NCBI GenBank assembly: GCA_030220185.1
Contig: JASPKZ010003845.1
Coordinates: 1,125,501 to 1,189,500 of the forward strand
Source: Diploptera punctata
Taxonomy: Eukaryota; Arthropoda; Insecta; Blattodea; Blaberidae
DNA: 64,000 nt
Reading direction: 5' to 3'
Position 1 is the stretch's first letter. Every line of letters starts with the position of its first letter. Below, in pieces: positions 11,262 through 22,129 of this stretch. Under the pieces are notes generated by a model. It saw nothing but the letters and a program-made list of their open reading frames with translations. It had not been told where the DNA came from and made no database searches. The position numbers and the translations under genes were made by a program.

Positions 11262-11766
11262 GATTTCCAAATGATCACTTCGTGACTCGTGATTTTATCT
11301 AGAGGATTTGGAAATCACGAATGGCATTTGTTCGGACTACTTAACGAATAAAATTAAGTGTTTGCTCAAAAATCATTATTTAAATATAGTTATTTAAAAT
11401 AATTATATATTTAATGTAAACGCGATGCTTGAAAACAAATGAGAAATATGTGGTTATGTTTCATTTGTTTATCTACTGCAACTTGATAATTTTATTTATT
11501 TTCAAATAGGTTCACAATATTGTAAGAATGCATCCTAATGGACAAAAAATGAAACACATCAAACTGTATATTATAACCAACATTATAGGTTATTAATTAT
11601 TTTTTAGTAAACAACTCAGTAAAATCATTATTTAAAACACAATTATTGAATACACAATTATCCAATGTGTAGTTCGAAGGAATCTGTTCATTATTTGCTA
11701 TATTCAATGTATTTGTTGGAGAGTCAGTCACTGCAACAAGCTCTGATCTGTTCAGAACATTAAAAA
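11262..11766 (-). repeat. Dispersed repeat family B, copy b
   Basis: Minus-strand copy of family B. The terminal foldback ('gatttccaaat' near 11267 and 'atttggaaatc' near 11300) is present, followed by the blocks for 'acgcgatgcttgaaaacaaa' and 'gagagtcagtcactgca'. Its 5' end is truncated where the MITE at 11768 begins. Confidence 0.65.
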
Positions 11767-11767
11767 T

Positions 11768-12108
11768 AATAGTTTAAAAAACCTAACACAACACGCTTTA
11801 TTAGAAAACCGAACTAAAAAATTAAAAATAAATTTAATTTCCAACACGCTTGGGATAAAATTAAAGTGGCCAACAAAAAAATCATCTCCAACACATCAAG
11901 AATAAAACTAGAGTTATCTACAAAAAAAAATTTACCATCAAAATCGTGGGTGCTCTATACCAATTAATACATTTGATAATAAACAGATATTGGTAAAAGT
12001 AAAGTCTTTAAGAAGAAAACGTAAAAACCATAAAAAAATAATGTTTCATTTTTTAGTTCGGTTTTCTAATAAAGCGTGTTGTTTTAGTTTTTTAAACTGT
12101 TGTTTATT
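11768..12108. mobile_element. MITE with ~58-bp terminal inverted repeats
   Basis: The left end (11770-11826) and right end (12046-12108) are inverted copies sharing 'aacacgctttattagaaaac' and 'cgaactaaaaaat'. There is no coding capacity in the ~220-bp interior. It lies at the broken 5' end of family B copy b. Superfamily not assigned, since the target duplication cannot be read confidently. Confidence 0.7.
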
Positions 12109-12109
12109 T

Positions 12110-12670
12110 TAGGTGTAAAGAATAGAATGTTTATTTAAATAAAATGGAGGATGAAATTGGAGATATCCCTGCATTAGTATTGTAATTATGCTACTAATCC
12201 AACAGGAACTCTTGTAACCTGACTCTACTCGGATTAAGAGGCTTTGAAAGGTGAAAGAGACGCATGAATTATACAACGTTCTCCGCACATTCCATATCAC
12301 AGGCTGCAAATGTACACAGGTTAGGTGAGATCCTTGTATAAATTGAGTTACAAAAAGTAGGTCCTAATCTTTTACACACAACAATTAAAAATTCCCGTTG
12401 GGAGGGATTTTTTCCAATTGACATTATTCCCAAATAATACCACAAACCACATGTCTGTTACTAATTTCCATTAGAGCCGAGTCGACCCACGAGCCCAGGT
12501 GCCGCCAGAGATTCCGGCTTGTAGCGTTTGCCTTAACAAACTATGCTACGAAATATAGGGATAAACAATTTTAGTCCTATATTTAATTGTAGCGCAGATG
12601 TCTTGAAACCGTTAAAAAAAAGACATGCCAATTACTAATGTGAAATGTAATTACTGACCTGGGTCATAAA
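12110..12670. other. Unassigned intergenic DNA
   Basis: Nothing recognised apart from short imperfect repeats. Confidence 0.5.
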
Positions 12671-12676
12671 AATAAT

Positions 12677-12679
12677 AGC

Positions 12680-12731
<52 letters not shown>

Positions 12732-12766
12732 TAATAATAATAATAATAATAATAAATAATAATAAT
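12677..12766. repeat. (AAT)n array at a LINE 3' end
   Basis: Trinucleotide array directly abutting the 3' end of the minus-strand LINE at 12770, consistent with growth of the LINE tail into a microsatellite. Confidence 0.85.
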
Positions 12767-12769
12767 AAT

Positions 12770-13285
12770 TCCTTCCAAGTATTAGGCCAAGGCCTGTTAC
12801 GATACTATAGAATATTTTCCCTCCAGCGTTTCATAGGACGGCCCAGAGATCTTCGTCCTCTTGGTATATAATTATAAACAGCTTTGGGGATCCGATTTGA
12901 ATTCATTCTTTCAAGATGATGTTTCCAATTTAGTTGGTACTGTTTAATAAATTCCGAAACTGGCGTAGTCTTCAATTCTTTTAAGATATCGGTGTTCCTT
13001 TTCCGATCCTATCTGGTGTAACCCGCTGTTCTGCGCATATATTTCATTTCACAAGCCGTTATTCTGCTGTCATGTTGTCTTTTTAGTGTCCATGCTTCAC
13101 TACCATAGGTCAACACTGGTCGAGCCAAAATGTTATATGAACGTAATCTGGTGTCTTTTTTTCTACAAGGGATGGTTTCATAACTTGATTAATAATTCCC
13201 AAACTATTATTATAACTAGTAATTTTTTTAGGGATAACCTTTTCATCCCAGACAGATAGATAATATCCAAGATTTTTAAATTGAA
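12770..13285 (-). mobile_element. LINE C-terminal fragment
   Basis: Read on minus, broken frames give the C-terminal region of a non-LTR retrotransposon reverse transcriptase, including a stretch related to YGSEAWTLK and an RPMKRWRE-like segment before a 'gtaacaggccttggcctaat' 3' end. The sense-strand tail is the (AAT)n/(ATT)n array at 12677-12766. Another (AAT)n array lies 5' at 13292-13346. Confidence 0.6.
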
Positions 13286-13296
13286 ATAATAATTGA

Positions 13297-13349
<53 letters not shown>

Positions 13350-13448
13350 TAAAAATATTTAATTTTTTGTGGCAGACTTAAAGTCACAAAGCCTTCTCTT
13401 CCAGTCCACCAGCACAAATACTAAAATACACATTTACAGTATAAAACA

Positions 13449-14486
13449 TCTTAATATATAAAAATTACGTGTCACGTTGTTTGCCCGCGATGAAATCCTA
13501 AACCACTGAACCGATTTTAATAAAATTTTGCACACTGTGTGCTGTTTGATCCAACTTGAGACCTACTGTTGTTTATAACTAAATTTATAGTCGCATTATT
13601 TTTTACTGCAAATTATTTGTTTATTATTTAACAAAGAGTTATAATTATCTGTGAGGTTTTTTATTTAACCAGGTGGCTGTGCTTTTTGTTGCAACCGCGA
13701 ATTTCAATTGAATTACAAATATTGATTATTTCATAATTTAAGTGTGTTTGTGTTTATTTTATTTTCAATATATTGAAAATAATATTAATTTCGTGTGTAA
13801 GTATTAGTTTTAAGTAATCTGGCTGAAAGACAGCAACTTAATTTAAATTTAACTGGACCGAGAAGGGACATGGCGAATCAGGTCTAGAGACCATGAATGA
13901 TAAGATATCAAGTGAATTTCCGCAAATTGTTATAGGCCTATGTGACATAAATCTTACATTTAAGAAGAATGTCAATTTAAAAACATATGAAGGTCATAAG
14001 GAACGGAATAACGGAACTGTAAGTAAGTCTGTTAGTTATAATAATGTGCCTAATATTACAGTAACAATATCCATGCCTCAATTAAATGAAAAACAAGACG
14101 ACTATAATATATCACAAGATGATATTACTATACAGAGACTTCTTGATGATGATGAGAATCCAAACTGCCAACAAGTTCGTAGAAAAAAACGAAAGTATAA
14201 TGAAATCAGCAAGCCTCCTCAAAATATTCCATCAATAAATGTATATAATCCTTATGATACACTTATGGATGATACTGAGAATGCAGACAACATAAATTCA
14301 TCTCAATCAACAAAACCACTTCCACATAAACCACCACCCATACTTATACCGGATGTAGTTAACGTACCAGAAGTAAAAAATTGTGTAAAACAAAAACTTT
14401 CTGATTTAGATTTCAGATTTCTCACTTAGTTTACTACAACATAATTTAACGTATACCTTAGCCACAGCAACGCGTGGCCGGGACTT
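13449..14486 (+). mobile_element. Non-autonomous Helitron carrying an inserted ORF
   Basis: The 5' end TCTTAATATATAAAAATTAC follows an A. The 3' part has the Helitron-type hairpin GCCAC/GTGGC at 14461-14475 and then CGGGACT. A second copy on the minus strand (20664-21190) shares the same 5' and 3' sections and ends properly in CTAG, but lacks the central 590 bp. No Rep or helicase is encoded, so it is non-autonomous. Its own CTAG end is replaced by another Helitron-like 3' segment at 14487-14670. Confidence 0.75.
13893..14429 (+). CDS. 178-codon ORF of unknown function inside a Helitron (Gag-like end)
   Basis: Uninterrupted ORF from ATG at 13893 to TAG at 14427-14429, the longest intact frame in this region. 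The protein is hydrophilic, with a basic patch (VRRKKRKYNE, about residues 94-103) that could be a nuclear-localisation or nucleic-acid-binding segment. A proline-rich stretch (PHKPPPILIPDVVNV) resembles the motif preceding the zinc knuckles in ORF1 (Gag-like) proteins of jockey-type LINEs; no zinc knuckles follow. The ORF lies inside a 590-bp block (13854-14443) bounded by ATTTAAC on both sides and missing from the sister Helitron. It is either a captured gene fragment or a nested insertion. Expression is unproven. Confidence 0.45.
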   Translation: MNDKISSEFPQIVIGLCDINLTFKKNVNLKTYEGHKERNNGTVSKSVSYNNVPNITVTISMPQLNEKQDDYNISQDDITIQRLLDDDENPNCQQVRRKKRKYNEISKPPQNIPSINVYNPYDTLMDDTENADNINSSQSTKPLPHKPPPILIPDVVNVPEVKNCVKQKLSDLDFRFLT

Positions 14487-14670
14487 TATATATATATAAA
14501 ACAAAGTCGGATTAGTTACACCATTTATAACTCAAGAACGGCTTCCGATTTTTATGATCTTTGATTTGTTGGATTTGTTTCCGCCCCGAATAGCAGATAA
14601 CTATTAATACATCGGAAAAAATTAACGTGAAAATATTTAAAGGCGATACGACGTTCGCCGGGCCAGCTAG
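14487..14670 (+). mobile_element. Helitron-type 3' terminal segment
   Basis: Starts in a TA-rich run and ends in a hairpin (GGCGA 14642-14646 with TCGCC 14655-14659), then GGGCCAG and CTAG at 14667-14670 before a T. That matches the Helitron rule of a hairpin ~10 nt before CTRR. About 180 bp in all, suggesting a very short element or a replaced 3' end of the preceding Helitron. Confidence 0.6.
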
Positions 14671-14724
14671 TATTATATATAGGTCTAAGTAGGGTTAAAA
14701 GTTGCAATGTAAATTGTATATACG

Positions 14725-14930
14725 ACTATTTAACTCATACCCCAAATGCGAGTCAATGACCAATCACATTTCAATGATTTTTTATGTATAACCAATCACA
14801 GTCGTGCTTCGCCTCGAATTTGTCAAAGGAAGTCTATCGTATTAAAGAAAGCTGCTCCTTTTTAACATTCTGAATAGGTCAAAGCATCATTTTGCAGTGA
14901 CTGACTCTCCAAGAAATGCGGCTACCAGAT

Positions 14931-14967
<37 letters not shown>

Positions 14968-15600
14968 CATGAATGTCAGCAGATAGCGCATGCGGGAGAT
15001 AATATAAAAACATTTTCAGCAATTGATTATACCACAAAAAAATAAATCACTGTTTGCACTTTCTTAAACGAATTATTTTCCAGAAAATGATGTTGCAGAA
15101 GAATATAATTGACATATTTACATCATGGGACATCAGAAATTTATTAATACCTATAATGTTAGTTGAATTAGTTATAAATGTCCCCAGCAGGGTGCATTCT
15201 TACAATATTGCTCCTTTGGCAATAAATAATATGATCTGGTTGCAGTGATGAACAAAATAAGCAAATGAAGCGTACCGATCGTTTCTCATTTGTTTTCAAA
15301 CATCGCCGCTTACATTAAATTTACAAATATTTTAAAATAACTATAGTTATATAATGATTTGTGAGTAAGGGTCAGTTTCACCAACAGAGGTAATTGTATT
15401 ACGCCAGTTTTCCCCATGTATAAAGCATAGCTTAAACTGGCGTTATACAGTTACCTCTGTTGGTGAAACCGACCTTAAACAGCTTAATTTTATTCGTTAA
15501 GTGCCACTCTTGATTTCCAAATTCTCTAGATAAATTCACTCCTCACTTCGTGAGTCGTGAATTTATTAATTATTTGGAAATCACTCGTGGCATTACTTAT
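14725..15600 (+). repeat. Dispersed repeat family B, copy c
   Basis: Plus-strand copy with the same block order as copy a, here interrupted by a (TA)n run (14936-14966) and by a small MITE at 15369-15475. It ends in the foldback containing 'gatttccaaatt' and 'atttggaaatcactcgtggc' (15511-15594), here enlarged by an extra inner palindrome. Confidence 0.7.
15369..15475. mobile_element. 107-bp PIF/Harbinger-like MITE
   Basis: Nearly perfect inverted repeat: 'cagtttcaccaacagaggta' on the left and 'tacctctgttggtgaaac' on the right, with a second inner stem 'acgccagttt' and 'aaactggcgt'. It is flanked by TAA at 15366-15368 and 15476-15478. Uninterrupted family B copies read 'gagtaaacatctt' here, confirming insertion with a 3-bp TAA duplication, which is typical of PIF/Harbinger MITEs. 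Confidence 0.75.
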
Positions 15601-15734
15601 GATAAATACATAATAATAGTAATTAACAGTAGTTACATGATAAATTAAACGGGAAACACCAATTAATACATGTAGCCCTATGTTACAAGTCAAAATTAAA
15701 GTAAATATAAATTTATATTTATTTTTTAGTAATT

Positions 15735-16640
15735 ACTAGCTAATACCCGGTGTGCGCTGCTACGCCTAAATAAATGCTAATGTGTTTTTGCGTTTACTTA
15801 AATAAGTAAAATGAAAAACAATTATACATTTATATCGTTATTATTTTTAGATACTCCGTGCGTTGCCCAAGAATCCACTTATCCCGATCTTCTTGGCATA
15901 AATTAGCTGAAAGACGAAAATTAAAGTTTATGTTTAGTTGAATAAGTGAGAAAAATAATTATAAATCTGCTCTCTTCGTTGTTGCAGTTAAATCAACTAA
16001 TAAACTAATTAATTCGATTTCCAAAGTACCTTTCATACAATCAAAATACTAAACAAAATTTCATCTTCCAAAATTTAATATTCAAGCAATCACTATAATT
16101 AAAGTCATATCGTAATGATTTTAGATGCCTCGTGCTGATTACCCGGTGTTGCCCGGGAATCTACATATCCCGATGTACGTGACATAAATAATCTGAAAAA
16201 CAAAATTCGTTATTTTGAGTTATCCGTAAAAGAATACCCGGCTTGCTATGCTTTCCCGGGAATCTACTTATCCCGAGCTTCTTGGCATCAATGAAAGACA
16301 AAAATGGTTATTGTGAGTTATCCGTAAGGGATAAACATATGCTGTCGCGGACTTTTTTGTAAAAATTTTTTTTAGATATTTAATTCTGTGTACATTACTT
16401 TTGTGCATATGTTATGATTTAGGTAGCGTAAGCCATTTAAGTGTCAAAAAAGGGACGTTTTCACGTTTTTCACTACAAAGGGTGATTTGTAAGGGTGTAG
16501 GAGTTGAATATCACAACACTATTAAAGCCTATGTTCATCCCGGGAATCTCCTGAACATTTTGCAAGAAGACCCATCACAATCAGATGAACGGTACGCATA
16601 AAATACAAACAAATATTCATTTTTATATATTAGATAACGT
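15735..16640 (+). repeat. Dispersed repeat family A, copy 3
   Basis: Tandem units followed by the conserved 3' block; it ends in the intact junction 'attcatttttatatatta' that the Tc1 element disrupts in copy 1. A ~170-bp stretch at 15960-16100 ('ctctcttcgttgttgcagtt') is not shared with the other copies and may be a further insertion. Confidence 0.7.
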
Positions 16641-16657
16641 CTGGCCGTCCCTGATTT

Positions 16658-16660
<3 letters not shown>

Positions 16661-16708
<48 letters not shown>

Positions 16709-16852
16709 AAGAGATCATGTTTTAATTTCGCCCTCTGTATAATTTACCTCTCTCAAATCATTCTTGGCCAAATTTACTTGAAGGCATGTTCTAATACAAA
16801 ACTGAATAGTCGAGATATAGTTCATCTCCTTGCTTTGACCCATTATGAATTT

Positions 16853-16903
<51 letters not shown>

Positions 16904-16906
16904 GAA
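16661..16906. repeat. Two (TA)n arrays
   Basis: TA runs at about 16661-16705 and 16857-16901 flank ~150 bp of unassigned sequence. Apparent Ile/Tyr-rich ORFs are artefacts. Confidence 0.9.
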
Positions 16907-17239
16907 AATGATTGTACCATTCAACATATTCGAATAAGTCTAACGTTTTTAGGTATTTCAAAGTCCAATGAGATACTATATATATTTTTCCTCTTAATTT
17001 AATCGTATACCTTTTGAAGTCTATGTTTAATTGAATTACAGTGTCGTTAATAACCTCCCCCCCCATTCGGATCTCCGGGCGGGGACTACTTCAGGAATCC
17101 ATAGCAAAGGCTTAAAAAATAAACAGTACTAATAATATAGGTACTTTGTAGGTTGTGGACTGTTATAACGTGCTTATTAAAACATTTGGGCAGCAATACT
17201 TGAATTATATTTAATAAGTGAATAACTTACATTTTAAAC

Positions 17240-17795
17240 ACAGGCTCAGTTCTGGAAATGCACCCTATTATGCATTACAGGGCTCTTGTCGTTCCAACTT
17301 ATCTAAAAAAAAAGTTAAACTGAAAATATGTAAAAATGTTATTCCCCAGTTATATTACATGGATGCGAAACATGGACTCTTGCTCTAAGGGAGGAAAAAA
17401 GATTACGAGTATTTGAGAATAAAGTTCTTAGGAAAAAAATTGGACCAAAGAGAGATGAACAGACAGACGAATGGAGAAGACTACATAACAGTGAGCTACA
17501 TAATCATTATGAGAATTTATATATAATAACAGTTAAGTTTTGTAGACTGCAATGGGGAGGACATGTGGCACGAATAGGGAATGAAAGAGGAAAATTGAAC
17601 TTTTGTATTAGAACTAAAGGAAAACGCTCAGTTCGTAGATCAAGAATGAGGTGGGAGAATAATATTAACCATGATTTGTTGAAGTAGATTATAGAGGGAA
17701 TGATAGGAAAACATTAGCTCGTGATAGGGATGTGTGAAGAGCTTACGTTCGTGTGGCTATGAACCTACGGGTTTGATAGTTTCAGTGCGTTAGTT
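17240..17795 (+). mobile_element. LINE 3'-end fragment (family L1a), plus
   Basis: Longer copy of the recurrent LINE C-terminus. Broken frames encode LHGCETWTLALREEKRLRVF-like and GHVARIGNERG-like segments, ending with 'gaacctacgggtttgatagt' at about 17770. It carries frameshifts and stops. Confidence 0.75.
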
Positions 17796-18209
17796 TATTA
17801 GTTAGTTTATTATAACCTATAAATTAGAAGTAGTGTTCTAGATAACATGATAGTTGGTTGTCTGGTAGAGAGTAGTAATAATATCGATAAAAAGAGGAAC
17901 TATGTTATACAGTTCTTTGAAATGGAAAACAAAGTCAAAGACGATCTTCATTTGTTTCTTAGAAACTAAGAATTCTACGATAGAAGAAGTCATTCTTTCA
18001 TTTAATTGACGAGAAGTATAAGGTGAAAGGGGAAATTGGATTTGTCAAGTTGTCTTCCCAGATCTCTACTTAATTATAAAGTCGCGATAAGAATAAAATT
18101 ACAAATTAAAAGTTGGTAGATTTCATTTGTCACAGTGTGTTTGTAATATAACTTACTAACAAGATATTTCATATTCTCAAGTGACATAAAACTTGTAAAA
18201 AGTATAACT

Positions 18210-18480
18210 TTTATTTATTTAGCCTTGCGGAGTTAAATCCGCCTCCATGGTATTTTTACCTTGTGGTGGAGCTAAATTACTCCCAAAGTTATGCCGGCGG
18301 TAGCATTGCTGCCGTTAGGGTTACCCATGCCGAACAGGTCGAAGGCTATGAGCCAGACGAGAAAAGTACCTTGGTTGAAAAAGTGACGACCGTTCACCGT
18401 AAAAGTAAACCATCGAGAAACGCGGATTGTGATAACATTATTTGGATGTAAAGTAGTTTCCAATTTGGTTTTCCGGGTGG
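18210..18480 (+). repeat. Unclassified repeat preceding a LINE end
   Basis: GC-richer block ('gccggcggtagcattgctgc', 'gaaggctatgagccagacga') followed by 'ttccgggtggggac', a phrase that also precedes LINE ends at 17060 and 19900. A 62-codon frame at 18263-18451 is not recognised as protein. Confidence 0.4.
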
Positions 18481-18484
18481 GGAC

Positions 18485-18796
18485 TAACTTACTTCAGGAA
18501 ATCCATGCCAAAGATTCATAAGAACAGTTAAGACTCGTAGACTGCAATGGGCAGGACATGTGGCACGAATGGAGAATGATAAAGGGGCATGTAAACTATT
18601 TGTAGGAAAACCGGAGGGGGGAGAAGCGTCTAGTAGGTAGGCCAAGAATGAGATAGAGAATAACATTACCCCAGATTTGATAAAAGTAGATTATATAAGG
18701 GATAATTGGAAAACATTACCTCAGTTAGAGATGTATGGAGAGTTGATATCCGCGCGGCCAGGAATATACGGATTCGACAATACTGGTGAGTTTGTT

Positions 18797-18797
<1 letters not shown>
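18485..18797 (+). mobile_element. LINE 3'-end fragment (family L1a), plus, left arm of a palindrome
   Basis: Carries the last ~300 bp of the LINE. The end reads 'gccaggaatatacggattcg' instead of the usual 'gccatgaacctacgggttcg', and the same unusual variant appears in the inverted copy at 18913-19045. The sense 3' end runs into (AAT)n. Confidence 0.7.
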
Positions 18798-18798
<1 letters not shown>

Positions 18799-18838
<40 letters not shown>

Positions 18839-18858
18839 TATTGTTGTTATTATTATTA

Positions 18859-18908
<50 letters not shown>
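18799..18908. repeat. (AAT)n then (ATT)n array between inverted LINE ends
   Basis: The array switches from AAT to ATT with a TTG-interrupted middle, so it is itself roughly palindromic. It joins two inverted LINE 3' ends. Confidence 0.85.
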
Positions 18909-18912
18909 TATT

Positions 18913-19045
18913 ATGGTATTATCGAATCCGTAAATTCCTGGCCGCGCGGATATAAGCTCTCCATACATCTCTAACTGAGGTAATGTTTTCCAATTATCCC
19001 TTGTATAATCTACTTCCCTCAAATCGTGGGTAATGTTATTCTATT
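18913..19045 (-). mobile_element. LINE 3'-end fragment (family L1a), minus, right arm of a palindrome
   Basis: Reverse complement of 18670-18797 with few differences ('cgaatccgtaaattcctggc'). Confidence 0.75.
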
Positions 19046-19084
19046 ATTTATAATATATTATAATTATTATTATCATCATCATAG

Positions 19085-19187
19085 TACATTCACGAATTTA
19101 GGCCATTTGTTGACCTGTTTCGGCCTCAAGAGAAACACCATCCAGAAGTCTTTTGAATGTACGTCCTAGTCTTCTTCTTCCTGCAGG

Positions 19188-19243
<56 letters not shown>
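19085..19243 (-). mobile_element. LINE C-terminal tail and (ATT)n array
   Basis: On minus, 19085-19190 encodes RRRLGRTFKRLLDGVSLEAE and then a stop, the conserved C-terminus of a LINE protein also seen at 21290-21475 and 625-700. An (ATT)n array fills 19191-19243 on its 5' side. Confidence 0.65.
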
Positions 19244-19244
19244 A

Positions 19245-19880
19245 GGCTAGATGGTTCAGAATACACCAACAGATTGACTTTGTATAATGTCTGGACGATT
19301 GGATATGATTTTTGCCATATGAGCAAGAAGGAATTAATTATCTTTATTTTAACCATGCTTATTTGTAACATATCAGATTCTTGCATGCACGCACAAAATT
19401 TACTTCGAATACAAACATTAGTTATAATTCTGTGCGGAAGATGTTTGGGAGGTCACTACTAGAATGGGAGGCAATCAAGTATATTCAGATACACAGGTGC
19501 AAAAAAAAATGCAAGTACAAATAAATGAATGTCATTAGGAAAATTCTCAGTATGCCACTGTCTAAATTAGAATTTCAATAAAACCGACAAAGTTTCGTGA
19601 AAATTAGTAACAAGAGTGCTATCTAATTGAAAGCTACATCTGAATTCAGTTCATACACACCTGCTGACGGGTGATCAAATTTTCAATGAATTTAGCACGA
19701 ATCGCAATTGAATGCTCTTCTGTTTCCAAGGTAACTAACATACAAAATACAGCCCTACTACAAAATAAGTAAATGACTTTAACATTGTATAAAACTATAG
19801 TTACTTACTTATTTTATAGTAGGGCATTTATTGTATAAAACTAAATTACATAATGCCAAGAAACACGGACATAGTTCCTC
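19245..19880. other. Unassigned DNA with a small inverted repeat
   Basis: Contains a ~21-bp imperfect inverted repeat ('gccctactacaaaataagta' at 19752 and 'acttattttatagtagggc' at 19808). Otherwise nothing recognised. Confidence 0.5.
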
Positions 19881-19884
19881 TGGA

Positions 19885-20212
19885 AGTAAGATTGTCCCCA
19901 TTCGGTTCTCCGGGCAGGGAATTCATGCCAAAGGGTCACAAATTAAGTTTCGTAGACTGCGTATGGTTAGGACATGTGGCATGAATGGGGAATGATAGAG
20001 GTGCATGGAAGATTCGTGTAGGAAAACCAGAGGGAAAATGTCTAATTGGTAGATCAAGAATGAGACGGGAGAATAACACTAACCATGATTTGAGGGAAGT
20101 AGATTATACAGGGATGGTTGGAAAATATTAGCTCAGAATAGGGATGTATGTAGAGCTTATGTCCGCGCAGCCATGAACGTGCGGGTTCAATAGTGACAAT
20201 TAGTTATAAAAC
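19885..20212 (+). mobile_element. LINE 3'-end fragment (family L1a), plus
   Basis: Matches the LINE end series ('ggaagattcgtgtaggaaaa', 'tgtccgcgcagccatgaac'). Degenerate, with no open frame. Confidence 0.7.
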
Positions 20213-20640
20213 TAAATTCCGTCACGCAGGAACTGTGTAAACTAAACAAATTTCTCAGCAAGTCTAATGTATGGTCCAATTTTACTGGTTAATGGAATAT
20301 ATGTTTATTTGTTAATTAAATTGTATGATATACTGTTATATTACGACAAAGCAAACATGGCGTTTGTTAGTGCGATTTATTAATTTTGGGTTTCAGGAAA
20401 CCCCTCTACTCTAATGACCGAATTTCACTGAAGTTTTCAGATTGCCTTCCAGGTATTGTTTCAAAAGCATATGCTGAGTTTCGTTTCGAAAAAATTAAAA
20501 TTGTGATTGCTAGAGCGACTTGTATGTGTTCATTTCAGGTTAACTACTCCTAATGGCACAATTTTGCTGATTAACGAACTCCCCCTTATTTTTTAACCCA
20601 TTGCTATAATGCTGAGTTTGATTAAACATATGGCCTATAG
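20213..20640 (+). repeat. Dispersed repeat family C, copy 1
   Basis: Begins 'gtcacgcaggaactgtgtaa' and contains the recurring phrases 'caaacatggcg' and 'gggtttcaggaaacccc'. Related copies are at 32200-32620, 33600-34005, 34600-34980 and 51595-52035. Each holds two or more internal ~200-bp units. Non-coding; class unknown. Confidence 0.6.
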
Positions 20641-20663
20641 GTCGTTAGCGCACACTATATATA

Positions 20664-21182
20664 CTAGAAGTCCCGGCCACGCGCTGTGGCTAAGTCATAC
20701 GTTAAATATATAAATGAAGTTAGTGTCTTTCAGCCAGATTAATTAAAACTAATACTTACGAAATTAATAATATTGAAAATAAAATAAACACTGAACACAC
20801 TTAAATGATGAAATAGTCAATATTTGTAATTTAATTGAAATTCGCGGTTGTAACAAAAAGCACAGCCATCTGGATCTCTCTTTGTTAAATAATAAACAAT
20901 TACCTTACCAAATTACCTTACACCGCCATCTGTTAGAATCGTATGGAACTCACAGATAATTACACCGCTATCTGTTAGAATCGTATGGAACTCACAGATA
21001 TTTATAAATCTTTGTTAAATAATAAACAAATAATTTGCAATAAAAAATAATGCGACTATAAATTTAGTTTTAAACTATCCTAAGTCTCAAGTTGGATCAA
21101 ACTGCACACAGTGTGCAAAATTTTATTATAATCGGTTCAGTAGTTTAGGATTCCATCGCGGACAAACAACGTGACACGAAAT

Positions 21183-21190
<8 letters not shown>
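20664..21190 (-). mobile_element. Non-autonomous Helitron without the inserted ORF
   Basis: Same family as 13449-14486, on the minus strand. Its 3' end has the GCCAC/GTGGC hairpin (20679-20693), then CGGGACTT and a CTAG at 20664-20667. Internally 'ctggctgaaagacactaact' runs directly into 'atttaacgtatgacttagcc', so the 590-bp ORF block is absent. It has its own tandem duplication of a ~55-bp unit ('atctgttagaatcgtatgga' twice, 20936-21003). The 5' end is lost in a (TA)n/(GT)n array. Confidence 0.75.
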
Positions 21191-21235
<45 letters not shown>

Positions 21236-21255
21236 GGTGTGTGTGTGTGTGTGTT
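21184..21255. repeat. (TA)n-(GT)n compound microsatellite
   Basis: Alternating TA run followed by GT run, at the 5' boundary of the minus-strand Helitron. Confidence 0.9.
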
Positions 21256-21289
21256 TTAGCTCGTACTTCTTCCATTGATAATGTATCCA

Positions 21290-21475
21290 CCTAGACCTAG
21301 AGAGACAGATGGCTGCAACATGTATCCTAATATCACCAACTAGGATCCCCATTGCAGTTCTTCGGTATCGCCCACGAGGACAACGACGATCTGCCGTTCA
21401 CAAAAACGACTTTTAGACTCTGTCTAGTTGAGACCGAAACAGGGCAACATTGGCCTATATTCATGAATGGTGTAT
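21290..21475 (+). mobile_element. LINE C-terminal tail
   Basis: Plus-strand broken frame giving YRPRGQRRSAVHKNDF and DRNRATLAYIHEW, related to the LINE C-terminus at 19085-19190. Confidence 0.5.
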
Positions 21476-21479
21476 AAAG

Positions 21480-22125
21480 ATGTGGGTGTGTGGTTGTTTA
21501 TTTGTCATGACCATTTTCAACGTCAAGTAAGTTGAATAGGTGAAGATAGATAAAAACTTTTGAAAATATTTTGATGAGAACATCAGTAGCATCATTCCTT
21601 CAGAATTCTCTAAGCAAATCTACCTGTTAAAACTTTGCACTTTTTTTTACAGTAGTCCTGAGGTTTAATTTCTGAACTCACACACGAGTTCATTCCAAAT
21701 CGATGTAACATTATATGGGTCAACACTTGTCACAATTTTTCTGCGATATTTTCGTTTACGGATTTATGAAAGGTAGTTTTTTCATGTCCTCGTGATTCAA
21801 ATTAACTAACAAAACTCATGAGAATACATTATAATTAATGTAATGATATGTTTTTTTTGAAGATGGAATTCTATCATATCATGTATTCAAAATATTACAG
21901 GAACAACAATAAATCTGCTACGGAATATTTTATATATAACGACTAGTTGTGGTTAAATATGTTTCCTTCTTATTTAGGCGAGAGAAAAATATACATCATT
22001 TAGGTACGCCATGACCGTGCTTAAATTATTGTTATCCTACATTAATTCATCCTGAATGATTTAAGATATATCTAAAAACATGTATTTTAAAGTTGAAAGC
22101 TCCATAACTAACTCACTTGCACTAT
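21480..22125. other. Unassigned intergenic DNA
   Basis: No gene or repeat recognised. Confidence 0.5.
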
Positions 22126-22129
22126 CTAA

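Noticed and set aside
16715..17066. Alternating Ile/Tyr open frames on both strands
   Set aside because: Produced by (TA)n arrays. The same holds near 21137 and 56854.
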